41,162 nucleotides of DNA from an uncultured Burkholderiales bacterium (GCA_938038385.1 CALHRD010000030.1:1-41162); one strand, 5' to 3'. Positions 28,738 to 36,376 are shown, counted from the first letter of the stretch. Numbers and translations: made by a program. The notes: a model not told the origin generated them from the letters alone.

Positions 28738-28835
28738 AGAGCGAGCCGGTCATGCTCGCGAGCGTTGCGTCAGCGACGCTTGCGGCCCACGTCTCCCACG
28801 ATTAGCGTGAAAGTCGGCGTAGCCGGCTCACGAAG

Positions 28836-28921
28836 CTCCCCTCCCCCGGTGGGGGAGGGGCTGGGGGTGAGGGAACGGACAAGGCGACATTCATGCTTTG
28901 GGGTGGCGTCGCCATGTCCGT
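28836..28921 (+). repeat. MITE-like repeat, short copy (right half)
   Basis: Right half of the element at 331-580. The terminal hairpin is kept: 28875-28888 pairs with 28908-28921 with one mismatch. It lies in the 351-base gap between the DUF3301 gene and rubrerythrin; 28738-28835 holds only imperfect palindromes and could contain the upstream operon's terminator. Confidence 0.78.
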
Positions 28922-28975
28922 TCGGAAGGGTGGAGGTGAAGGAACAGAGGGGTGACCTTGGCGTCTGGCTTGCTG

Positions 28976-29003
28976 TTGACAGTTGCGAAGCGTGGGTTAT
29001 ATA
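28976..29003 (+). promoter_or_regulatory. sigma-70 promoter of the rubrerythrin operon
   Basis: A perfect -35 TTGACA (28976-28981), a 16-base spacer and TATATA (28998-29003), or TATATT with an 18-base spacer. Start would be near 29010, inside or just before the palindrome at 29015. A sigma-54-like TTGGC-N7-TTGCT at 28958-28974 overlaps upstream but has a poor -24 block. Confidence 0.8.
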
Positions 29004-29014
29004 TTGAGTCCATA

Positions 29015-29033
29015 ATTTAGATTTAATCTAAAT
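29015..29033 (+). promoter_or_regulatory. Fur-family-type operator (perfect 9-1-9 palindrome)
   Basis: ATTTAGATT, one central T, then AATCTAAAT: a perfect 19-base inverted repeat placed at the transcription start and 55 bases before rubrerythrin. The 9-1-9 AT-rich design is that of Fur/PerR/Irr sites; TTTAGAT-N3-ATCTAAA differs from the rhizobial Irr box TTTAGAA-N3-TTCTAAA at two symmetric positions. The regulator is not known. Confidence 0.6.
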
Positions 29034-29088
29034 ATCCCGTACACCCGGCGCGGGTATACTGCCGGGACAACATTGTTAGGAGAGCAAG

Positions 29089-29508
29089 ATGCAACTGAAA
29101 GGATCCAAGACCGAAGAGAACCTGAAGTATGCCTTTGCCGGTGAGTCGCAGGCCAACCGCCGCTACCTGTATTTCGCGGCCAAGGCCGATGTCGAGGGCT
29201 ACAACGACGTGGCCGCCCTGTTCCGTTCCACCGCCGAGGGCGAAACCGGCCACGCCCATGGTCACCTGGAGTATCTGGAAGCCTGCGGTGATCCGGCCAC
29301 CGGCCTGCCCTTCGGCGCCACCGTCGACAACCTGAAGGCCGCGGTCGCCGGCGAAACGCACGAGTACACCGACATGTACCCGGGCATGGCCAAGACCGCG
29401 CGCGACGAGGGCTTCGACGAGATCGCCGACTGGTTCGAGACCCTGGCCAAGGCGGAGCGCTCCCACGCCAACCGCTATCAGAAGGCCCTGAACGAACTGG
29501 GCGCCTGA
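29089..29508 (+). CDS. rubrerythrin (short form without rubredoxin domain)
   Basis: A 139-residue ferritin-like di-iron protein. Helical metal-ligand motifs are visible: [51 protein letters not shown] and [14 protein letters not shown], giving the ExxH pairs of the di-iron centre. The C-terminal rubredoxin CxxC pair of classical rubrerythrin is missing, so an external electron donor is needed for peroxide reduction. The following [4Fe-4S] protein is an obvious candidate. An AGGAG site precedes the ATG by six bases. Confidence 0.93.
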   Translation: MQLKGSKTEENLKYAFAGESQANRRYLYFAAKADVEGYNDVAALFRSTAEGETGHAHGHLEYLEACGDPATGLPFGATVDNLKAAVAGETHEYTDMYPGMAKTARDEGFDEIADWFETLAKAERSHANRYQKALNELGA

Positions 29509-29523
29509 AGCCGGTCATCGGCA

Positions 29524-29543
29524 CCTCCCCCGCAAGGGGGAGG
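29524..29543 (+). terminator. short GC hairpin after rubrerythrin
   Basis: CCTCCCCC and GGGGGAGG enclose a GCAA tetraloop, an 8-base perfect stem. No T-run follows. It may weaken read-through or stabilise the short rubrerythrin transcript. Confidence 0.45.
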
Positions 29544-29584
29544 GCTGGGTAGTGGGGAGTAGCCTCTGCCCCACTACCCAGCCC
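29542..29584 (+). other. 16-base perfect hairpin between rubrerythrin and the Fe-S gene
   Basis: 29542-29557 pairs with 29569-29584 over 16 bases (core GCTGGGTAGTGGGG) around an 11-base loop. It shares its first two bases with the smaller hairpin, so the two structures compete. Possible transcript-processing or attenuation element; no T-tract. Confidence 0.6.
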
Positions 29585-29635
29585 GCATGGGTACGCAGTT
29601 CAAAACCCCGATCCCGAAAAACCACAGGAAATCAC

Positions 29636-30970
29636 ATGGCCACCCCCATACGCGAAGGCAACCTGGAGGCACCCATCCGCCACCCGCTGGCATGGCAAAA
29701 CCCCGACTTCTACAACGAAGAATCCCTGTTCAAGGAGATGGAACGGGTCTTCGACATCTGCCATGGCTGCAGGCGCTGCGTGAGCCTCTGTCAGTCCTTC
29801 CCCACCCTGTTCGACCTGGTGGACGGGTCCGAGACCATGGAGGTGGATGGGGTGAAGAAGGAGGACTACTGGAAGGTGGTGGAGCACTGCTACCTGTGCG
29901 ACCTCTGCTACATGACCAAATGCCCCTACGTCCCGCCGCACGAATGGAACCTGGACTTTCCCCATCTGATGCTACGGGCCAAGGCCTGGCACTTCAAAAA
30001 CCGCGACACCAAGCTGCGTGACAAGGTGCTCACCAGCACCGATGCCATGGGGCGGTTCGCGGGCATCCCGGTCGTTGCCGAGACGGTCAACGCCGTCAAC
30101 AAGCTGGGGGTGGCGCGCAAGGCCCTGGAATCGGTGGCCGGCATCCACAGAGAGGCCTGGCTGCCGGAATTTGTCAGCCGGCCCCTACGCAGCCGCCTGA
30201 AAAAACTGCCGGGCGACACTCGCGGTGAGTCGGCCGGCCGGACACGGGGCAAGGTGGCCCTGTTTGCCACCTGCTACATGAACCGCAACGAGCCAGGGCC
30301 AGGCGAGGATCTGGTCGCGGTGTTCGAACACAACGGCATCCCCGTCACCCTGGCCGGGAAAGAGCGCTGCTGCGGCATGCCGAAGCTGGAGCTGGGCGAC
30401 CTGGAGACGGTGCGGGCGTTGAAGGAAGTGAACATCCCCGTTCTCGCCCGGCTGGTGGATGAGGGGTGGGACCTCACCGCCCTCATCCCCTCCTGCGTGC
30501 TGATGTTCAAGCAGGAATTGCCGCTCATGTTCCCAGACGATGCGGACGTGCAGAAGGTGAAAGAGGCGTTCTACGACCCCTTCGAATACCTCATGCTGCG
30601 TCACAAGGAAGGCAGGCTCAAGACCGATTTCAAACAGGGCCTGGGCAGGGTCGCCTACCATGCCGCCTGTCACCAGCGGGTGCAGAACATCGGTCCCAAG
30701 ACCAAGGAAGCGCTCGCCCTGGTCCCGGATACCGAGATCGAGGTGATCGAGCGCTGTTCAGGCCACGACGGCACCTACGCGGTGAAGAAGGAGTTCCACC
30801 CGTTCGCAATGAAGATCGTCAAACCGGTGGTGGGCCGGGTCAACCAGGCCCAGCCCGACCACTACGGTTCGGACTGCGCCATGGCCGGGCATCACATCGG
30901 TCATGCCCGCGCCGACGGCAGCCGGCCCGAACATCCCATCACTTTGCTACGCAAGGCCTACGGACTTTGA
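29636..30970 (+). CDS. [4Fe-4S] CCG-domain oxidoreductase (GlpC/HdrD-like)
   Basis: A 444-residue soluble iron-sulfur protein. Two cluster motifs occur near the N-terminus: Cys42, 45, 48, 52 and Cys85, 88, 91, 96. Two cysteine-rich domains follow, seen as ERCCGMPKLELG and later AYHAACHQRVQNIG with a RCSGHDGTYAVKKE segment. This layout resembles GlpC and heterodisulfide reductase subunit D, and such proteins are often named GlpC, but glpA/glpB are absent. The second CCG domain has CSGHDG in place of the usual CCG. Genes of this type recur between rubrerythrin and DUF3501, so electron delivery to rubrerythrin is a reasonable inference. The start at 29636 follows an AGGAA site; the upstream extension lies in the hairpins. 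Confidence 0.85.
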   Translation: MATPIREGNLEAPIRHPLAWQNPDFYNEESLFKEMERVFDICHGCRRCVSLCQSFPTLFDLVDGSETMEVDGVKKEDYWKVVEHCYLCDLCYMTKCPYVPPHEWNLDFPHLMLRAKAWHFKNRDTKLRDKVLTSTDAMGRFAGIPVVAETVNAVNKLGVARKALESVAGIHREAWLPEFVSRPLRSRLKKLPGDTRGESAGRTRGKVALFATCYMNRNEPGPGEDLVAVFEHNGIPVTLAGKERCCGMPKLELGDLETVRALKEVNIPVLARLVDEGWDLTALIPSCVLMFKQELPLMFPDDADVQKVKEAFYDPFEYLMLRHKEGRLKTDFKQGLGRVAYHAACHQRVQNIGPKTKEALALVPDTEIEVIERCSGHDGTYAVKKEFHPFAMKIVKPVVGRVNQAQPDHYGSDCAMAGHHIGHARADGSRPEHPITLLRKAYGL

Positions 30971-30988
30971 ACGAGGAGCTCGCGACCC

Positions 30989-31564
30989 ATGTTGACCCGT
31001 GACGACCTGTACAGCCTGGAAAAGTACGCGGCGGTGCGCAAGGACTTCCGCGCCAAGGTGATCGAGCACAAGAAAGACCGGCGCCTCGCCCTGGGCGAGC
31101 ATGCCGCCTTGTATTTCGAGGACAAGCTCACCATGCAGTACCAGATCCAGGAGATGCTGCGCATCGAGCGCATCTTCGAGCCTGAAGGCATCCAGGCGGA
31201 GCTGGACGTCTACAATCCGCTGATCCCGGACGGCAGCAACTGGAAGGCCACCTTCATGATGGAATACCCGGACCTGGAGGAACGGCGCCAGGCGCTTGCC
31301 CGCCTGGTGGGTGTGGAGGACAGGATCTGGATGCAGGTGGAGGGTTACGACAAAGTGCGCCCGATCGCCAACGAGGACCTCGATCGCAGCACGCCGGACA
31401 AGACCGCCTCGGTCCACTTCCTGCGCTTCGAGCTGACACCAGCGATGGCGGCGGCGGTCAAGGCAGGGGCCACGATCAGGGCTGGCATCGACCATCCGGA
31501 ATATGCCGTCGAGGTGGCGGTGCCGCAAAACGTGCGTGATTCACTGGCTGCTGATCTCGTCTGA
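30989..31564 (+). CDS. DUF3501 family protein
   Basis: A 191-residue soluble protein of the DUF3501 family: LTRDDLYSLEKYAAVRKDFR, KKDRRLALGEHAALYFEDKL, TMQYQIQEMLRIERIFE, and WKATFMMEYPDLEERR. No cysteines, so it is not itself a redox carrier. The family is uncharacterised and typically accompanies rubrerythrin and the Fe-S protein, as here. A GAGGAG site lies upstream of the ATG, 18 bases after the previous stop. A chaperone or regulatory role is conceivable only by context. Confidence 0.85.
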   Translation: MLTRDDLYSLEKYAAVRKDFRAKVIEHKKDRRLALGEHAALYFEDKLTMQYQIQEMLRIERIFEPEGIQAELDVYNPLIPDGSNWKATFMMEYPDLEERRQALARLVGVEDRIWMQVEGYDKVRPIANEDLDRSTPDKTASVHFLRFELTPAMAAAVKAGATIRAGIDHPEYAVEVAVPQNVRDSLAADLV

Positions 31565-31611
31565 ACCGTCGATTGCGGCCACGGCCGCCCGGCAACACGG
31601 AGGGGTGCGTG

Positions 31612-32811
31612 ATGCTGAAGGAGATATTGCTCAAACAGGCACGCGGCAGGCTGCAGGGGCTACCGCTCACGGTCGAATTCTGGAACGGCGAGGTCATCAC
31701 GGCGCCGGCGGCGCTGGTGCGTTTGCGCGTCAACACGCCCAGGGCCCTGCGCATCCTGGCACGGCCCAGCCTGGGTGGGTTGGCCCGTGCCTATGTGGAG
31801 GGCTGGATCGATCTGGAGGGCAGGGCGCAGGACATCATGGAGTTGGGGCGCGCCCTGTGCCAGACCGAGGCCAGCGCCGAGAGCAAGCGCGGCACTGACT
31901 GGCGCTGGTGGCGCCATACCCGCAGCCGCGACCGCCGCAACATCACCTATCACTACGATGTCTCGAACGAGTTCTATGGCCTGTGGCTGGACAGGAACCG
32001 CGTCTATTCGTGTGCCTACTTCGAGCAGGGCGACGAAGATCTGGATACGGCGCAGGAAAAGAAGCTCGACCTGATCTGCCGGAAACTCATGCTCAAGCCC
32101 GGCGAGCGCCTGCTGGACATCGGCTGCGGCTGGGGTGGACTGATCCTGCGGGCGGCGGAGCGCTATGGCGCGCGTGCCCTGGGGATCACGCTCTCGGACG
32201 ACCAGCATGCCTACGTGCAGGCGGAGATTGCGCGGCGTGGTCTGCAGGACAGGGTGGAGGTGCGCCTGATGGACTACCGCGACGTGCCGGAGGACACGCC
32301 CTATGACAAGATCGCCAGCGTGGGCATGTTCGAGCACGTCGGGCTTAAGAAGCTGCCGGCCTATTTCGACAAGATCCACAGGCTGCTGCGGCCCGGCGGC
32401 CTGGTCATGAACCACGGCATCACCTCGGTGACACTGCGCTCCCGCGGCCTGGGCAGCGGCATCGCCGAGTTCAGCGAGGACTACGTCTTCCCGGGCGGCG
32501 AGCTCACCCACGTCTCGACGGTGATCGAGGCCATGGCGGGCGCCGGCCTCGAACCCCTCGATGCGGAGAATCTGCGTCCCCACTACGCGCGCACCCTCTG
32601 GACCTGGGTCGAACGGCTGGAGGGGCGTCAGGGCGATGCCTTGCGGCTGATCGGCGAGCAGAAGTACCGCATCTGGCGCATCTACATGGCCGGCTCGGCT
32701 TACGCCTTCCAGCGCAACTGGCTCGCCCTGTTCCAGGTCCTCGGCGGCAAACCCTTGGATGGCGGCAGGCAGGAGTATCCCTTCAACCGGCGGCATGTCT
32801 ATGTTGGGTGA
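31612..32811 (+). CDS. cfa: cyclopropane-fatty-acyl-phospholipid synthase family protein
   Basis: A 399-residue SAM-dependent enzyme that adds a methylene bridge across the double bond of phospholipid acyl chains, a stress modification of the membrane. After an N-terminal lipid-binding region (LARAYVEGWIDLEGRAQDIM), it shows ITYHYDVSNEFYGLWLD, YSCAYF, the SAM loop LLDIGCGWGGL, ITLSDDQHAY, and the catalytic-region stretch ASVGMFEHVGLKKLPAYF. ATG at 31612 with GGAGG eight bases before is preferred to GTG 31609. It is 47 bases after DUF3501 and probably belongs to the same operon. Its stop codon lies in a heptamer repeat. Confidence 0.92.
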   Translation: MLKEILLKQARGRLQGLPLTVEFWNGEVITAPAALVRLRVNTPRALRILARPSLGGLARAYVEGWIDLEGRAQDIMELGRALCQTEASAESKRGTDWRWWRHTRSRDRRNITYHYDVSNEFYGLWLDRNRVYSCAYFEQGDEDLDTAQEKKLDLICRKLMLKPGERLLDIGCGWGGLILRAAERYGARALGITLSDDQHAYVQAEIARRGLQDRVEVRLMDYRDVPEDTPYDKIASVGMFEHVGLKKLPAYFDKIHRLLRPGGLVMNHGITSVTLRSRGLGSGIAEFSEDYVFPGGELTHVSTVIEAMAGAGLEPLDAENLRPHYARTLWTWVERLEGRQGDALRLIGEQKYRIWRIYMAGSAYAFQRNWLALFQVLGGKPLDGGRQEYPFNRRHVYVG

Positions 32812-32861
32812 AGGGTGAAGGGTGAAGGGTGAAGGGTGATGGGTGATGGGTGAGGGGTGAG
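32806..32861 (+). repeat. tandem heptamer repeat, eight units
   Basis: Eight consecutive heptamers: four GGGTGAA, two GGGTGAT, two GGGTGAG. The first unit contains the cfa stop codon TGA (32809-32811) and the last ends 31 bases before the next gene. Likely a slippage-prone, length-variable locus. Confidence 0.92.
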
Positions 32862-32892
32862 GGGTAGAATATCGCCTTTGTTATTCACCGCC

Positions 32893-33417
32893 ATGGCCAT
32901 GCGCGCACTCTTCCCCTTGACCCTTGTCCTGTCCTTGCAGTCGGCCCATGCCGGTTGGGGCGGTTTCGAATACGACTTCGACCAGGACGAGAAACCCTGG
33001 CAGGAGGTGCAGGCCCGGCTGCCAGCCTATCCACGTGCGGAGAATCTGGTGCCGTTCGAGGTCAGCGCGGCCAGTCGCAACCGCTATTACATCGACGACG
33101 CCTCGCTGTCGGTGGGCGAGGATGGCGTGGTGCGCTACACCGTCGTCGTGCGCACCCCCGGCGGGGCGGAGAACGTCAGCTTCGAGGGCCTGCGCTGTGA
33201 AAACGGCGAACGCAAGCTCTACGCCTTCGGTCGGCCGGACGGCAAGGGCGGCGGCGAGTGGAGCCGCAACCGCCACGCGCGCTGGGAGCCGATCCAGGCC
33301 CGCCAGGCCACGAGTCATCACCGTGAGCTGTTCTACCACTATCTGTGCACGGTGGAAGGCAAGGGCGACCTCGCCGCCATCCGGCGTTACCTGCGTCAGG
33401 GCGGGCTCTACCGTTGA
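32893..33417 (+). CDS. CNP1-like family exported protein
   Basis: A 174-residue protein with a signal peptide (MAMRALFPLTLVLSLQSAHA, cut before GWGG), then FEYDFDQDEKPWQEVQARLP, an RYYIDDASLSVGEDGVVRYT strand region and a single pair of cysteines (GLRCENGERKLYAF and YLCTVEGKGD) that could form a disulfide in the periplasm. This pattern matches the CNP1-like family, first noted in Neisseria; its role is unknown. ATG 32893 is used; 32899 is an alternative. It converges with the btuM-like gene, 13 bases apart. Confidence 0.82.
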   Translation: MAMRALFPLTLVLSLQSAHAGWGGFEYDFDQDEKPWQEVQARLPAYPRAENLVPFEVSAASRNRYYIDDASLSVGEDGVVRYTVVVRTPGGAENVSFEGLRCENGERKLYAFGRPDGKGGGEWSRNRHARWEPIQARQATSHHRELFYHYLCTVEGKGDLAAIRRYLRQGGLYR

Positions 33418-33430
33418 TCCCCGCCTTTAC

Positions 33431-33964
33431 CTACCCCCAGACTGCACGACGCGAGGTGGCGACCCGTTGCACGATCCAGCCCAGGGCGAGGTAGAGGGCG
33501 GCACTGCCGAGGTAGGGCGGGAAGTACCCGATCACGCGTTGGCCGTATTCCGCCAGAGTCATGTCCGGGAACAGCCCGGAAAAGGCCCAGAACGTGAGGT
33601 TGGAGACGACGAATGCCAGGCTCACGGCGACCATGCCTGCCAGGGCGAAGCGCGCTGGCGGCAATTCCGGCCATTGGCGCAGCCAGCGTCCCGTCTGCCA
33701 GAGCAGGGCATAGGTCGGCACGAGGCCCCAATAGGCCGGCGTCAGACACCAGCCGGCCTCGGTCGCCGTGCGGGCGAGGCCGAGATCGATGCCAAAGGCG
33801 AGCGCCATGAAGGCGGCGAACAGCCCCCAGTGGCCAAGCCACAGCCCCCCCAGCAGAAAGACCGCCAGCGAGGCGTCGGGCAGGCTCACGACGCTGCCGA
33901 AATGGCCGATGCGGGTGAGGGTCATGACGACCGCGAGGGTCAGGAAGGTGGCGCGCAGGGGCAT
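33431..33964 (-). CDS. btuM: probable cobalamin transporter BtuM (small ECF-S-like membrane protein)
   Basis: A 177-residue protein with about six hydrophobic segments and very short loops, like S-components of ECF transporters. It has exactly one cysteine, Cys73, in the loop TEAGWCLTPAYWG. In BtuM of Thiobacillus denitrificans a single conserved cysteine ligates the cobalt of B12. The gene is on the same strand as, and next after, the riboswitch-controlled btuB. No ECF ATPase/energiser genes are nearby, as is usual for BtuM. A repeat insertion of roughly 190 bases separates it from btuB. The assignment rests on size, topology, the cysteine and context; a generic ECF-S-like protein is the alternative. 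Confidence 0.68.
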   Translation of the reverse strand: MPLRATFLTLAVVMTLTRIGHFGSVVSLPDASLAVFLLGGLWLGHWGLFAAFMALAFGIDLGLARTATEAGWCLTPAYWGLVPTYALLWQTGRWLRQWPELPPARFALAGMVAVSLAFVVSNLTFWAFSGLFPDMTLAEYGQRVIGYFPPYLGSAALYLALGWIVQRVATSRRAVWG

Positions 33965-34000
33965 GGGCTACTCCCAAGTCCAGAATCGTGACGATTTTAG

Positions 34001-34192
34001 CGTGAATGTCGCGCAAGCGACCACGAAGCGCCCTCCATCCCTCACCCCCGACCCCTCCCCCCAAGGGGGAGGGGAGGCTCGACCCGCCCCTCTCCCTGGG
34101 GGAGAGAGGCGGGGAGAGAGGGCCGGAGGGGCTGGGGGAGAGGGAACGGACACGACGACATGCATGCTTCGGGGTGGCGTCGCCACGTCCGT
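34001..34192 (+). repeat. MITE-like repeat inserted between btuB and btuM
   Basis: Near full-length copy of the 331-580 element: starts GTGAATGTCGCGCAAGCGAC, carries the CCCCTCCCCCCAAGGGGGAG core and ends in the hairpin 34146-34159 / 34179-34192 with three mismatches. It fills nearly the whole btuB-btuM gap and would be transcribed in the btuB message. Confidence 0.85.
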
Positions 34193-34215
34193 TGGCCGCG
34201 ATTGGTCCAGTCTGC

Positions 34216-36057
34216 TCAAAACTGCCAGGCCAGCTCGACGTGGCCGCTGCGGCCAGGGGTGTTGTAGCCGTGTACGAGGCTATAGTCGCGGTCGAACAGG
34301 TTGTCGATACGTGCTTGCAGGCTGAGGTCCCGACCCAGACGATAGGCCCCGCTCAAGTTGACTACGGCATAACCCGGGTTGCGTATGCGGTTGAAGCTGG
34401 TGGCATGGAGGTCCTCGCGTGCGCCGGAGGCCTTGACTTCGGCCGCCAGCAGCCATGGCCCCGTTTGCCGGCGCAGTGTCAGGCTGCCCAGGCGTTTGGC
34501 CCGGCGCAGGAGTGACTGACCGGTGTCGGCATCGCGCGGGTCCTGTAGGGTGAACCCCAGGTCGAGGTGGTACTCCCCCCACCGCCCGCCCGCCGAAGCC
34601 TCCCAGCCGTCAACCTCGGCACGCTTGAGGTTGACATTGCCTGCCGGCCATTGATAGACGATCAGGTCGCGGGTGCGGGTGGCGAAATGCACGAGGCGCG
34701 CACTCCAGGGTCCGCTTGCGTACTGCAGCCCGCCCTCCCAACTGCGCGCCTTCTCGGGGCGCAGATTGGGGTTGCCGCCCCAGGCGGGAATGTAGAGCTC
34801 GTTGAAGGTCGGCGCCCGAAAGGCTGTGCTGGCGCTGGCAATAAGCCGCCAGCTGGGTGCGACTTCCAGCCCATAGCCGGCCAGCCAGGTGGTGTGGCTG
34901 CCGAAATCGCTGTAGTCGTCGCTGCGTAGGTTCAGCTGCACGCCATGCCGGCCGAATTCGGCGACATAACCGGCGGCGGCGTGTTTCACCTCGCGGCGGG
35001 TGCGCGTGTAGGTGTTGTCGCTCGTCACGCGCTGGGCAAGCCAGCCCAGGCCCAGGGTGAGGTGTTGTCCGGACGACAGGTCGAGCGTGTTGAGCCAGTC
35101 CAGTTGCCGGTTGTGCGTGTGCACCCGGCCGGCAGGGTTGGCATCTAGGAAGCTGTCGAGCGCATCGCGGCTCGCTGCCAGCATCAGCCGGCTTGACCAG
35201 GTGTTGCTCAGGCGGTTTTCGCTCAAGAGCTGCCAGGCGTCGAGGTCCTGTTCGGAGCGGTTGCTGAATGCACCGTCGTATTCGACCCGGCCACGACTGA
35301 AACGGCCGAGCGCGGACAGGGTGTGGCCTGCCGCGAGGTCGTGCGCAACGTTCAGGGTGAGGGTGGTGTTGCGGTAGCCGTCACGGTCGGTATCGCTTGG
35401 GGCGAAGACAAAAGGCGTTGGGATGTACTCGGCGCGGGCGGCAGAGAAACCATCGCTGTCACGCCAGGCCAGCCCCAGATGCAGCCGGGTATCGCCCCAG
35501 GCCCCGCCGTAGGCGGCGCGCGCGGTGCGTGTGCCGTAGCTGCCCAGCCCCGTGGCCACCTCGCCGCCCGGCTTGCCGGCGCCCTTCTTGGTGAAGATCT
35601 GGATCACCCCGCCTATGGCCGAGGCACCATACAAGGCGCTGACGTTGCCGCGCACGATCTCGATGCGCTCGATGTCCGCCAGCATGAGCTGGTCCAGGGC
35701 GGTGGCGCCGGTGGTGGCCGAGTCGATGCGTAGGCCGTCGAGCAGCACCAGGGTCTGGTTGGAGTTGGCCCCGCGCAGAAACAGGCTCGACTGGGTGCCG
35801 ATACCCCCCGTCTGCGTGATCTCGATGCCGGCCTGTTGCCGCAGCAGGCCGGGCAGATCGGCAGCGAGGCTGGCGCGGATCGCCTTTTCGTCGATGACGG
35901 TGCTGTGCCGGATGCTATGGGTGAGCGGTTGCCGCAGCCGGCTGGCGGTCACCACGATCTCGTCGAGGTCGGCAGCGTCCGTCGCAGCCGTGGCGGAAGA
36001 CGCGCAGAAACAGATGGACAGGCCGCAACTCAGGGCGGCCTTCGGCAGGCAACGCAT
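34216..36057 (-). CDS. btuB: TonB-dependent vitamin B12 receptor BtuB
   Basis: A 613-residue outer-membrane beta-barrel. Signal peptide about 1-24, TonB box DEIVVTASR just after it, plug domain (LPGLLRQQAGIEITQTGG, SLFLRGANSNQTLVLLDGLR, IERIEIVRGNVSALYGASAI) and a barrel ending in the canonical terminal phenylalanine (HVELAWQF). Length and plug motifs fit BtuB closely. It lies downstream of a cobalamin riboswitch, which confirms the ligand. Energy would come from a TonB-ExbB-ExbD complex; an ExbB-ExbD pair is encoded at 15420-16450. Confidence 0.93.
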   Translation of the reverse strand: MRCLPKAALSCGLSICFCASSATAATDAADLDEIVVTASRLRQPLTHSIRHSTVIDEKAIRASLAADLPGLLRQQAGIEITQTGGIGTQSSLFLRGANSNQTLVLLDGLRIDSATTGATALDQLMLADIERIEIVRGNVSALYGASAIGGVIQIFTKKGAGKPGGEVATGLGSYGTRTARAAYGGAWGDTRLHLGLAWRDSDGFSAARAEYIPTPFVFAPSDTDRDGYRNTTLTLNVAHDLAAGHTLSALGRFSRGRVEYDGAFSNRSEQDLDAWQLLSENRLSNTWSSRLMLAASRDALDSFLDANPAGRVHTHNRQLDWLNTLDLSSGQHLTLGLGWLAQRVTSDNTYTRTRREVKHAAAGYVAEFGRHGVQLNLRSDDYSDFGSHTTWLAGYGLEVAPSWRLIASASTAFRAPTFNELYIPAWGGNPNLRPEKARSWEGGLQYASGPWSARLVHFATRTRDLIVYQWPAGNVNLKRAEVDGWEASAGGRWGEYHLDLGFTLQDPRDADTGQSLLRRAKRLGSLTLRRQTGPWLLAAEVKASGAREDLHATSFNRIRNPGYAVVNLSGAYRLGRDLSLQARIDNLFDRDYSLVHGYNTPGRSGHVELAWQF

Positions 36058-36165
36058 AAGACTATCCTTTCTCGCAAGCCCTCCGCTTGCGTCCGAACGG
36101 GTTGTGGAAGCGGGGGAAAGGACAGCCCGGAGGCCGGACCGCCACGCCCCGCGGCTTCCAGTAAG

Positions 36166-36342
36166 AGGTCATGACAGGCCGGTATCCGGGCTCGCGCATG
36201 AGGCTCAGTCCGCCTTCCCGGATGCGTGCATCCAGTGGCTGGAGGGACCGCCGTGAGGCGCTTACCGTTGCGGGGGCAGCACAGGCCTTGCACCTGTTTC
36301 CCGTTTACCCCGAGATCCGTAAATCCCGGGCACCATGTCATC
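36166..36342 (-). promoter_or_regulatory. cobalamin (AdoCbl) riboswitch
   Basis: Read on the minus strand, the 5' part has AACAGGTGCAAGGCCTGTGC, then the CCCCCGCAACGGTAAG core, GCCACTGG, GGGAAGGC, and the B12 box CGAGCCCGGATACCGGCCTG (36194-36175). These are in the correct order and spacing. The aptamer ends about 110 bases before btuB, leaving room for an expression platform. B12 binding should switch off btuB and probably the gene after it. Confidence 0.95.
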
Positions 36343-36346
36343 GGGC

Positions 36347-36376
36347 ATGATACCGGGTGAGTGCGGACCAGTGCAA
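36347..36376 (-). promoter_or_regulatory. sigma-70 promoter of the btuB transcript
   Basis: On the minus strand TTGCAC (36376-36371), an 18-base spacer and TATCAT (36352-36347). The predicted start, about 36340, coincides with the beginning of the riboswitch. Confidence 0.65.

Noticed and set aside
28958-28974. Sigma-54 promoter before rubrerythrin (TTGGC-N7-TTGCT)
   Set aside because: The spacing fits but the -24 block is degenerate, and a far better sigma-70 promoter overlaps immediately downstream.
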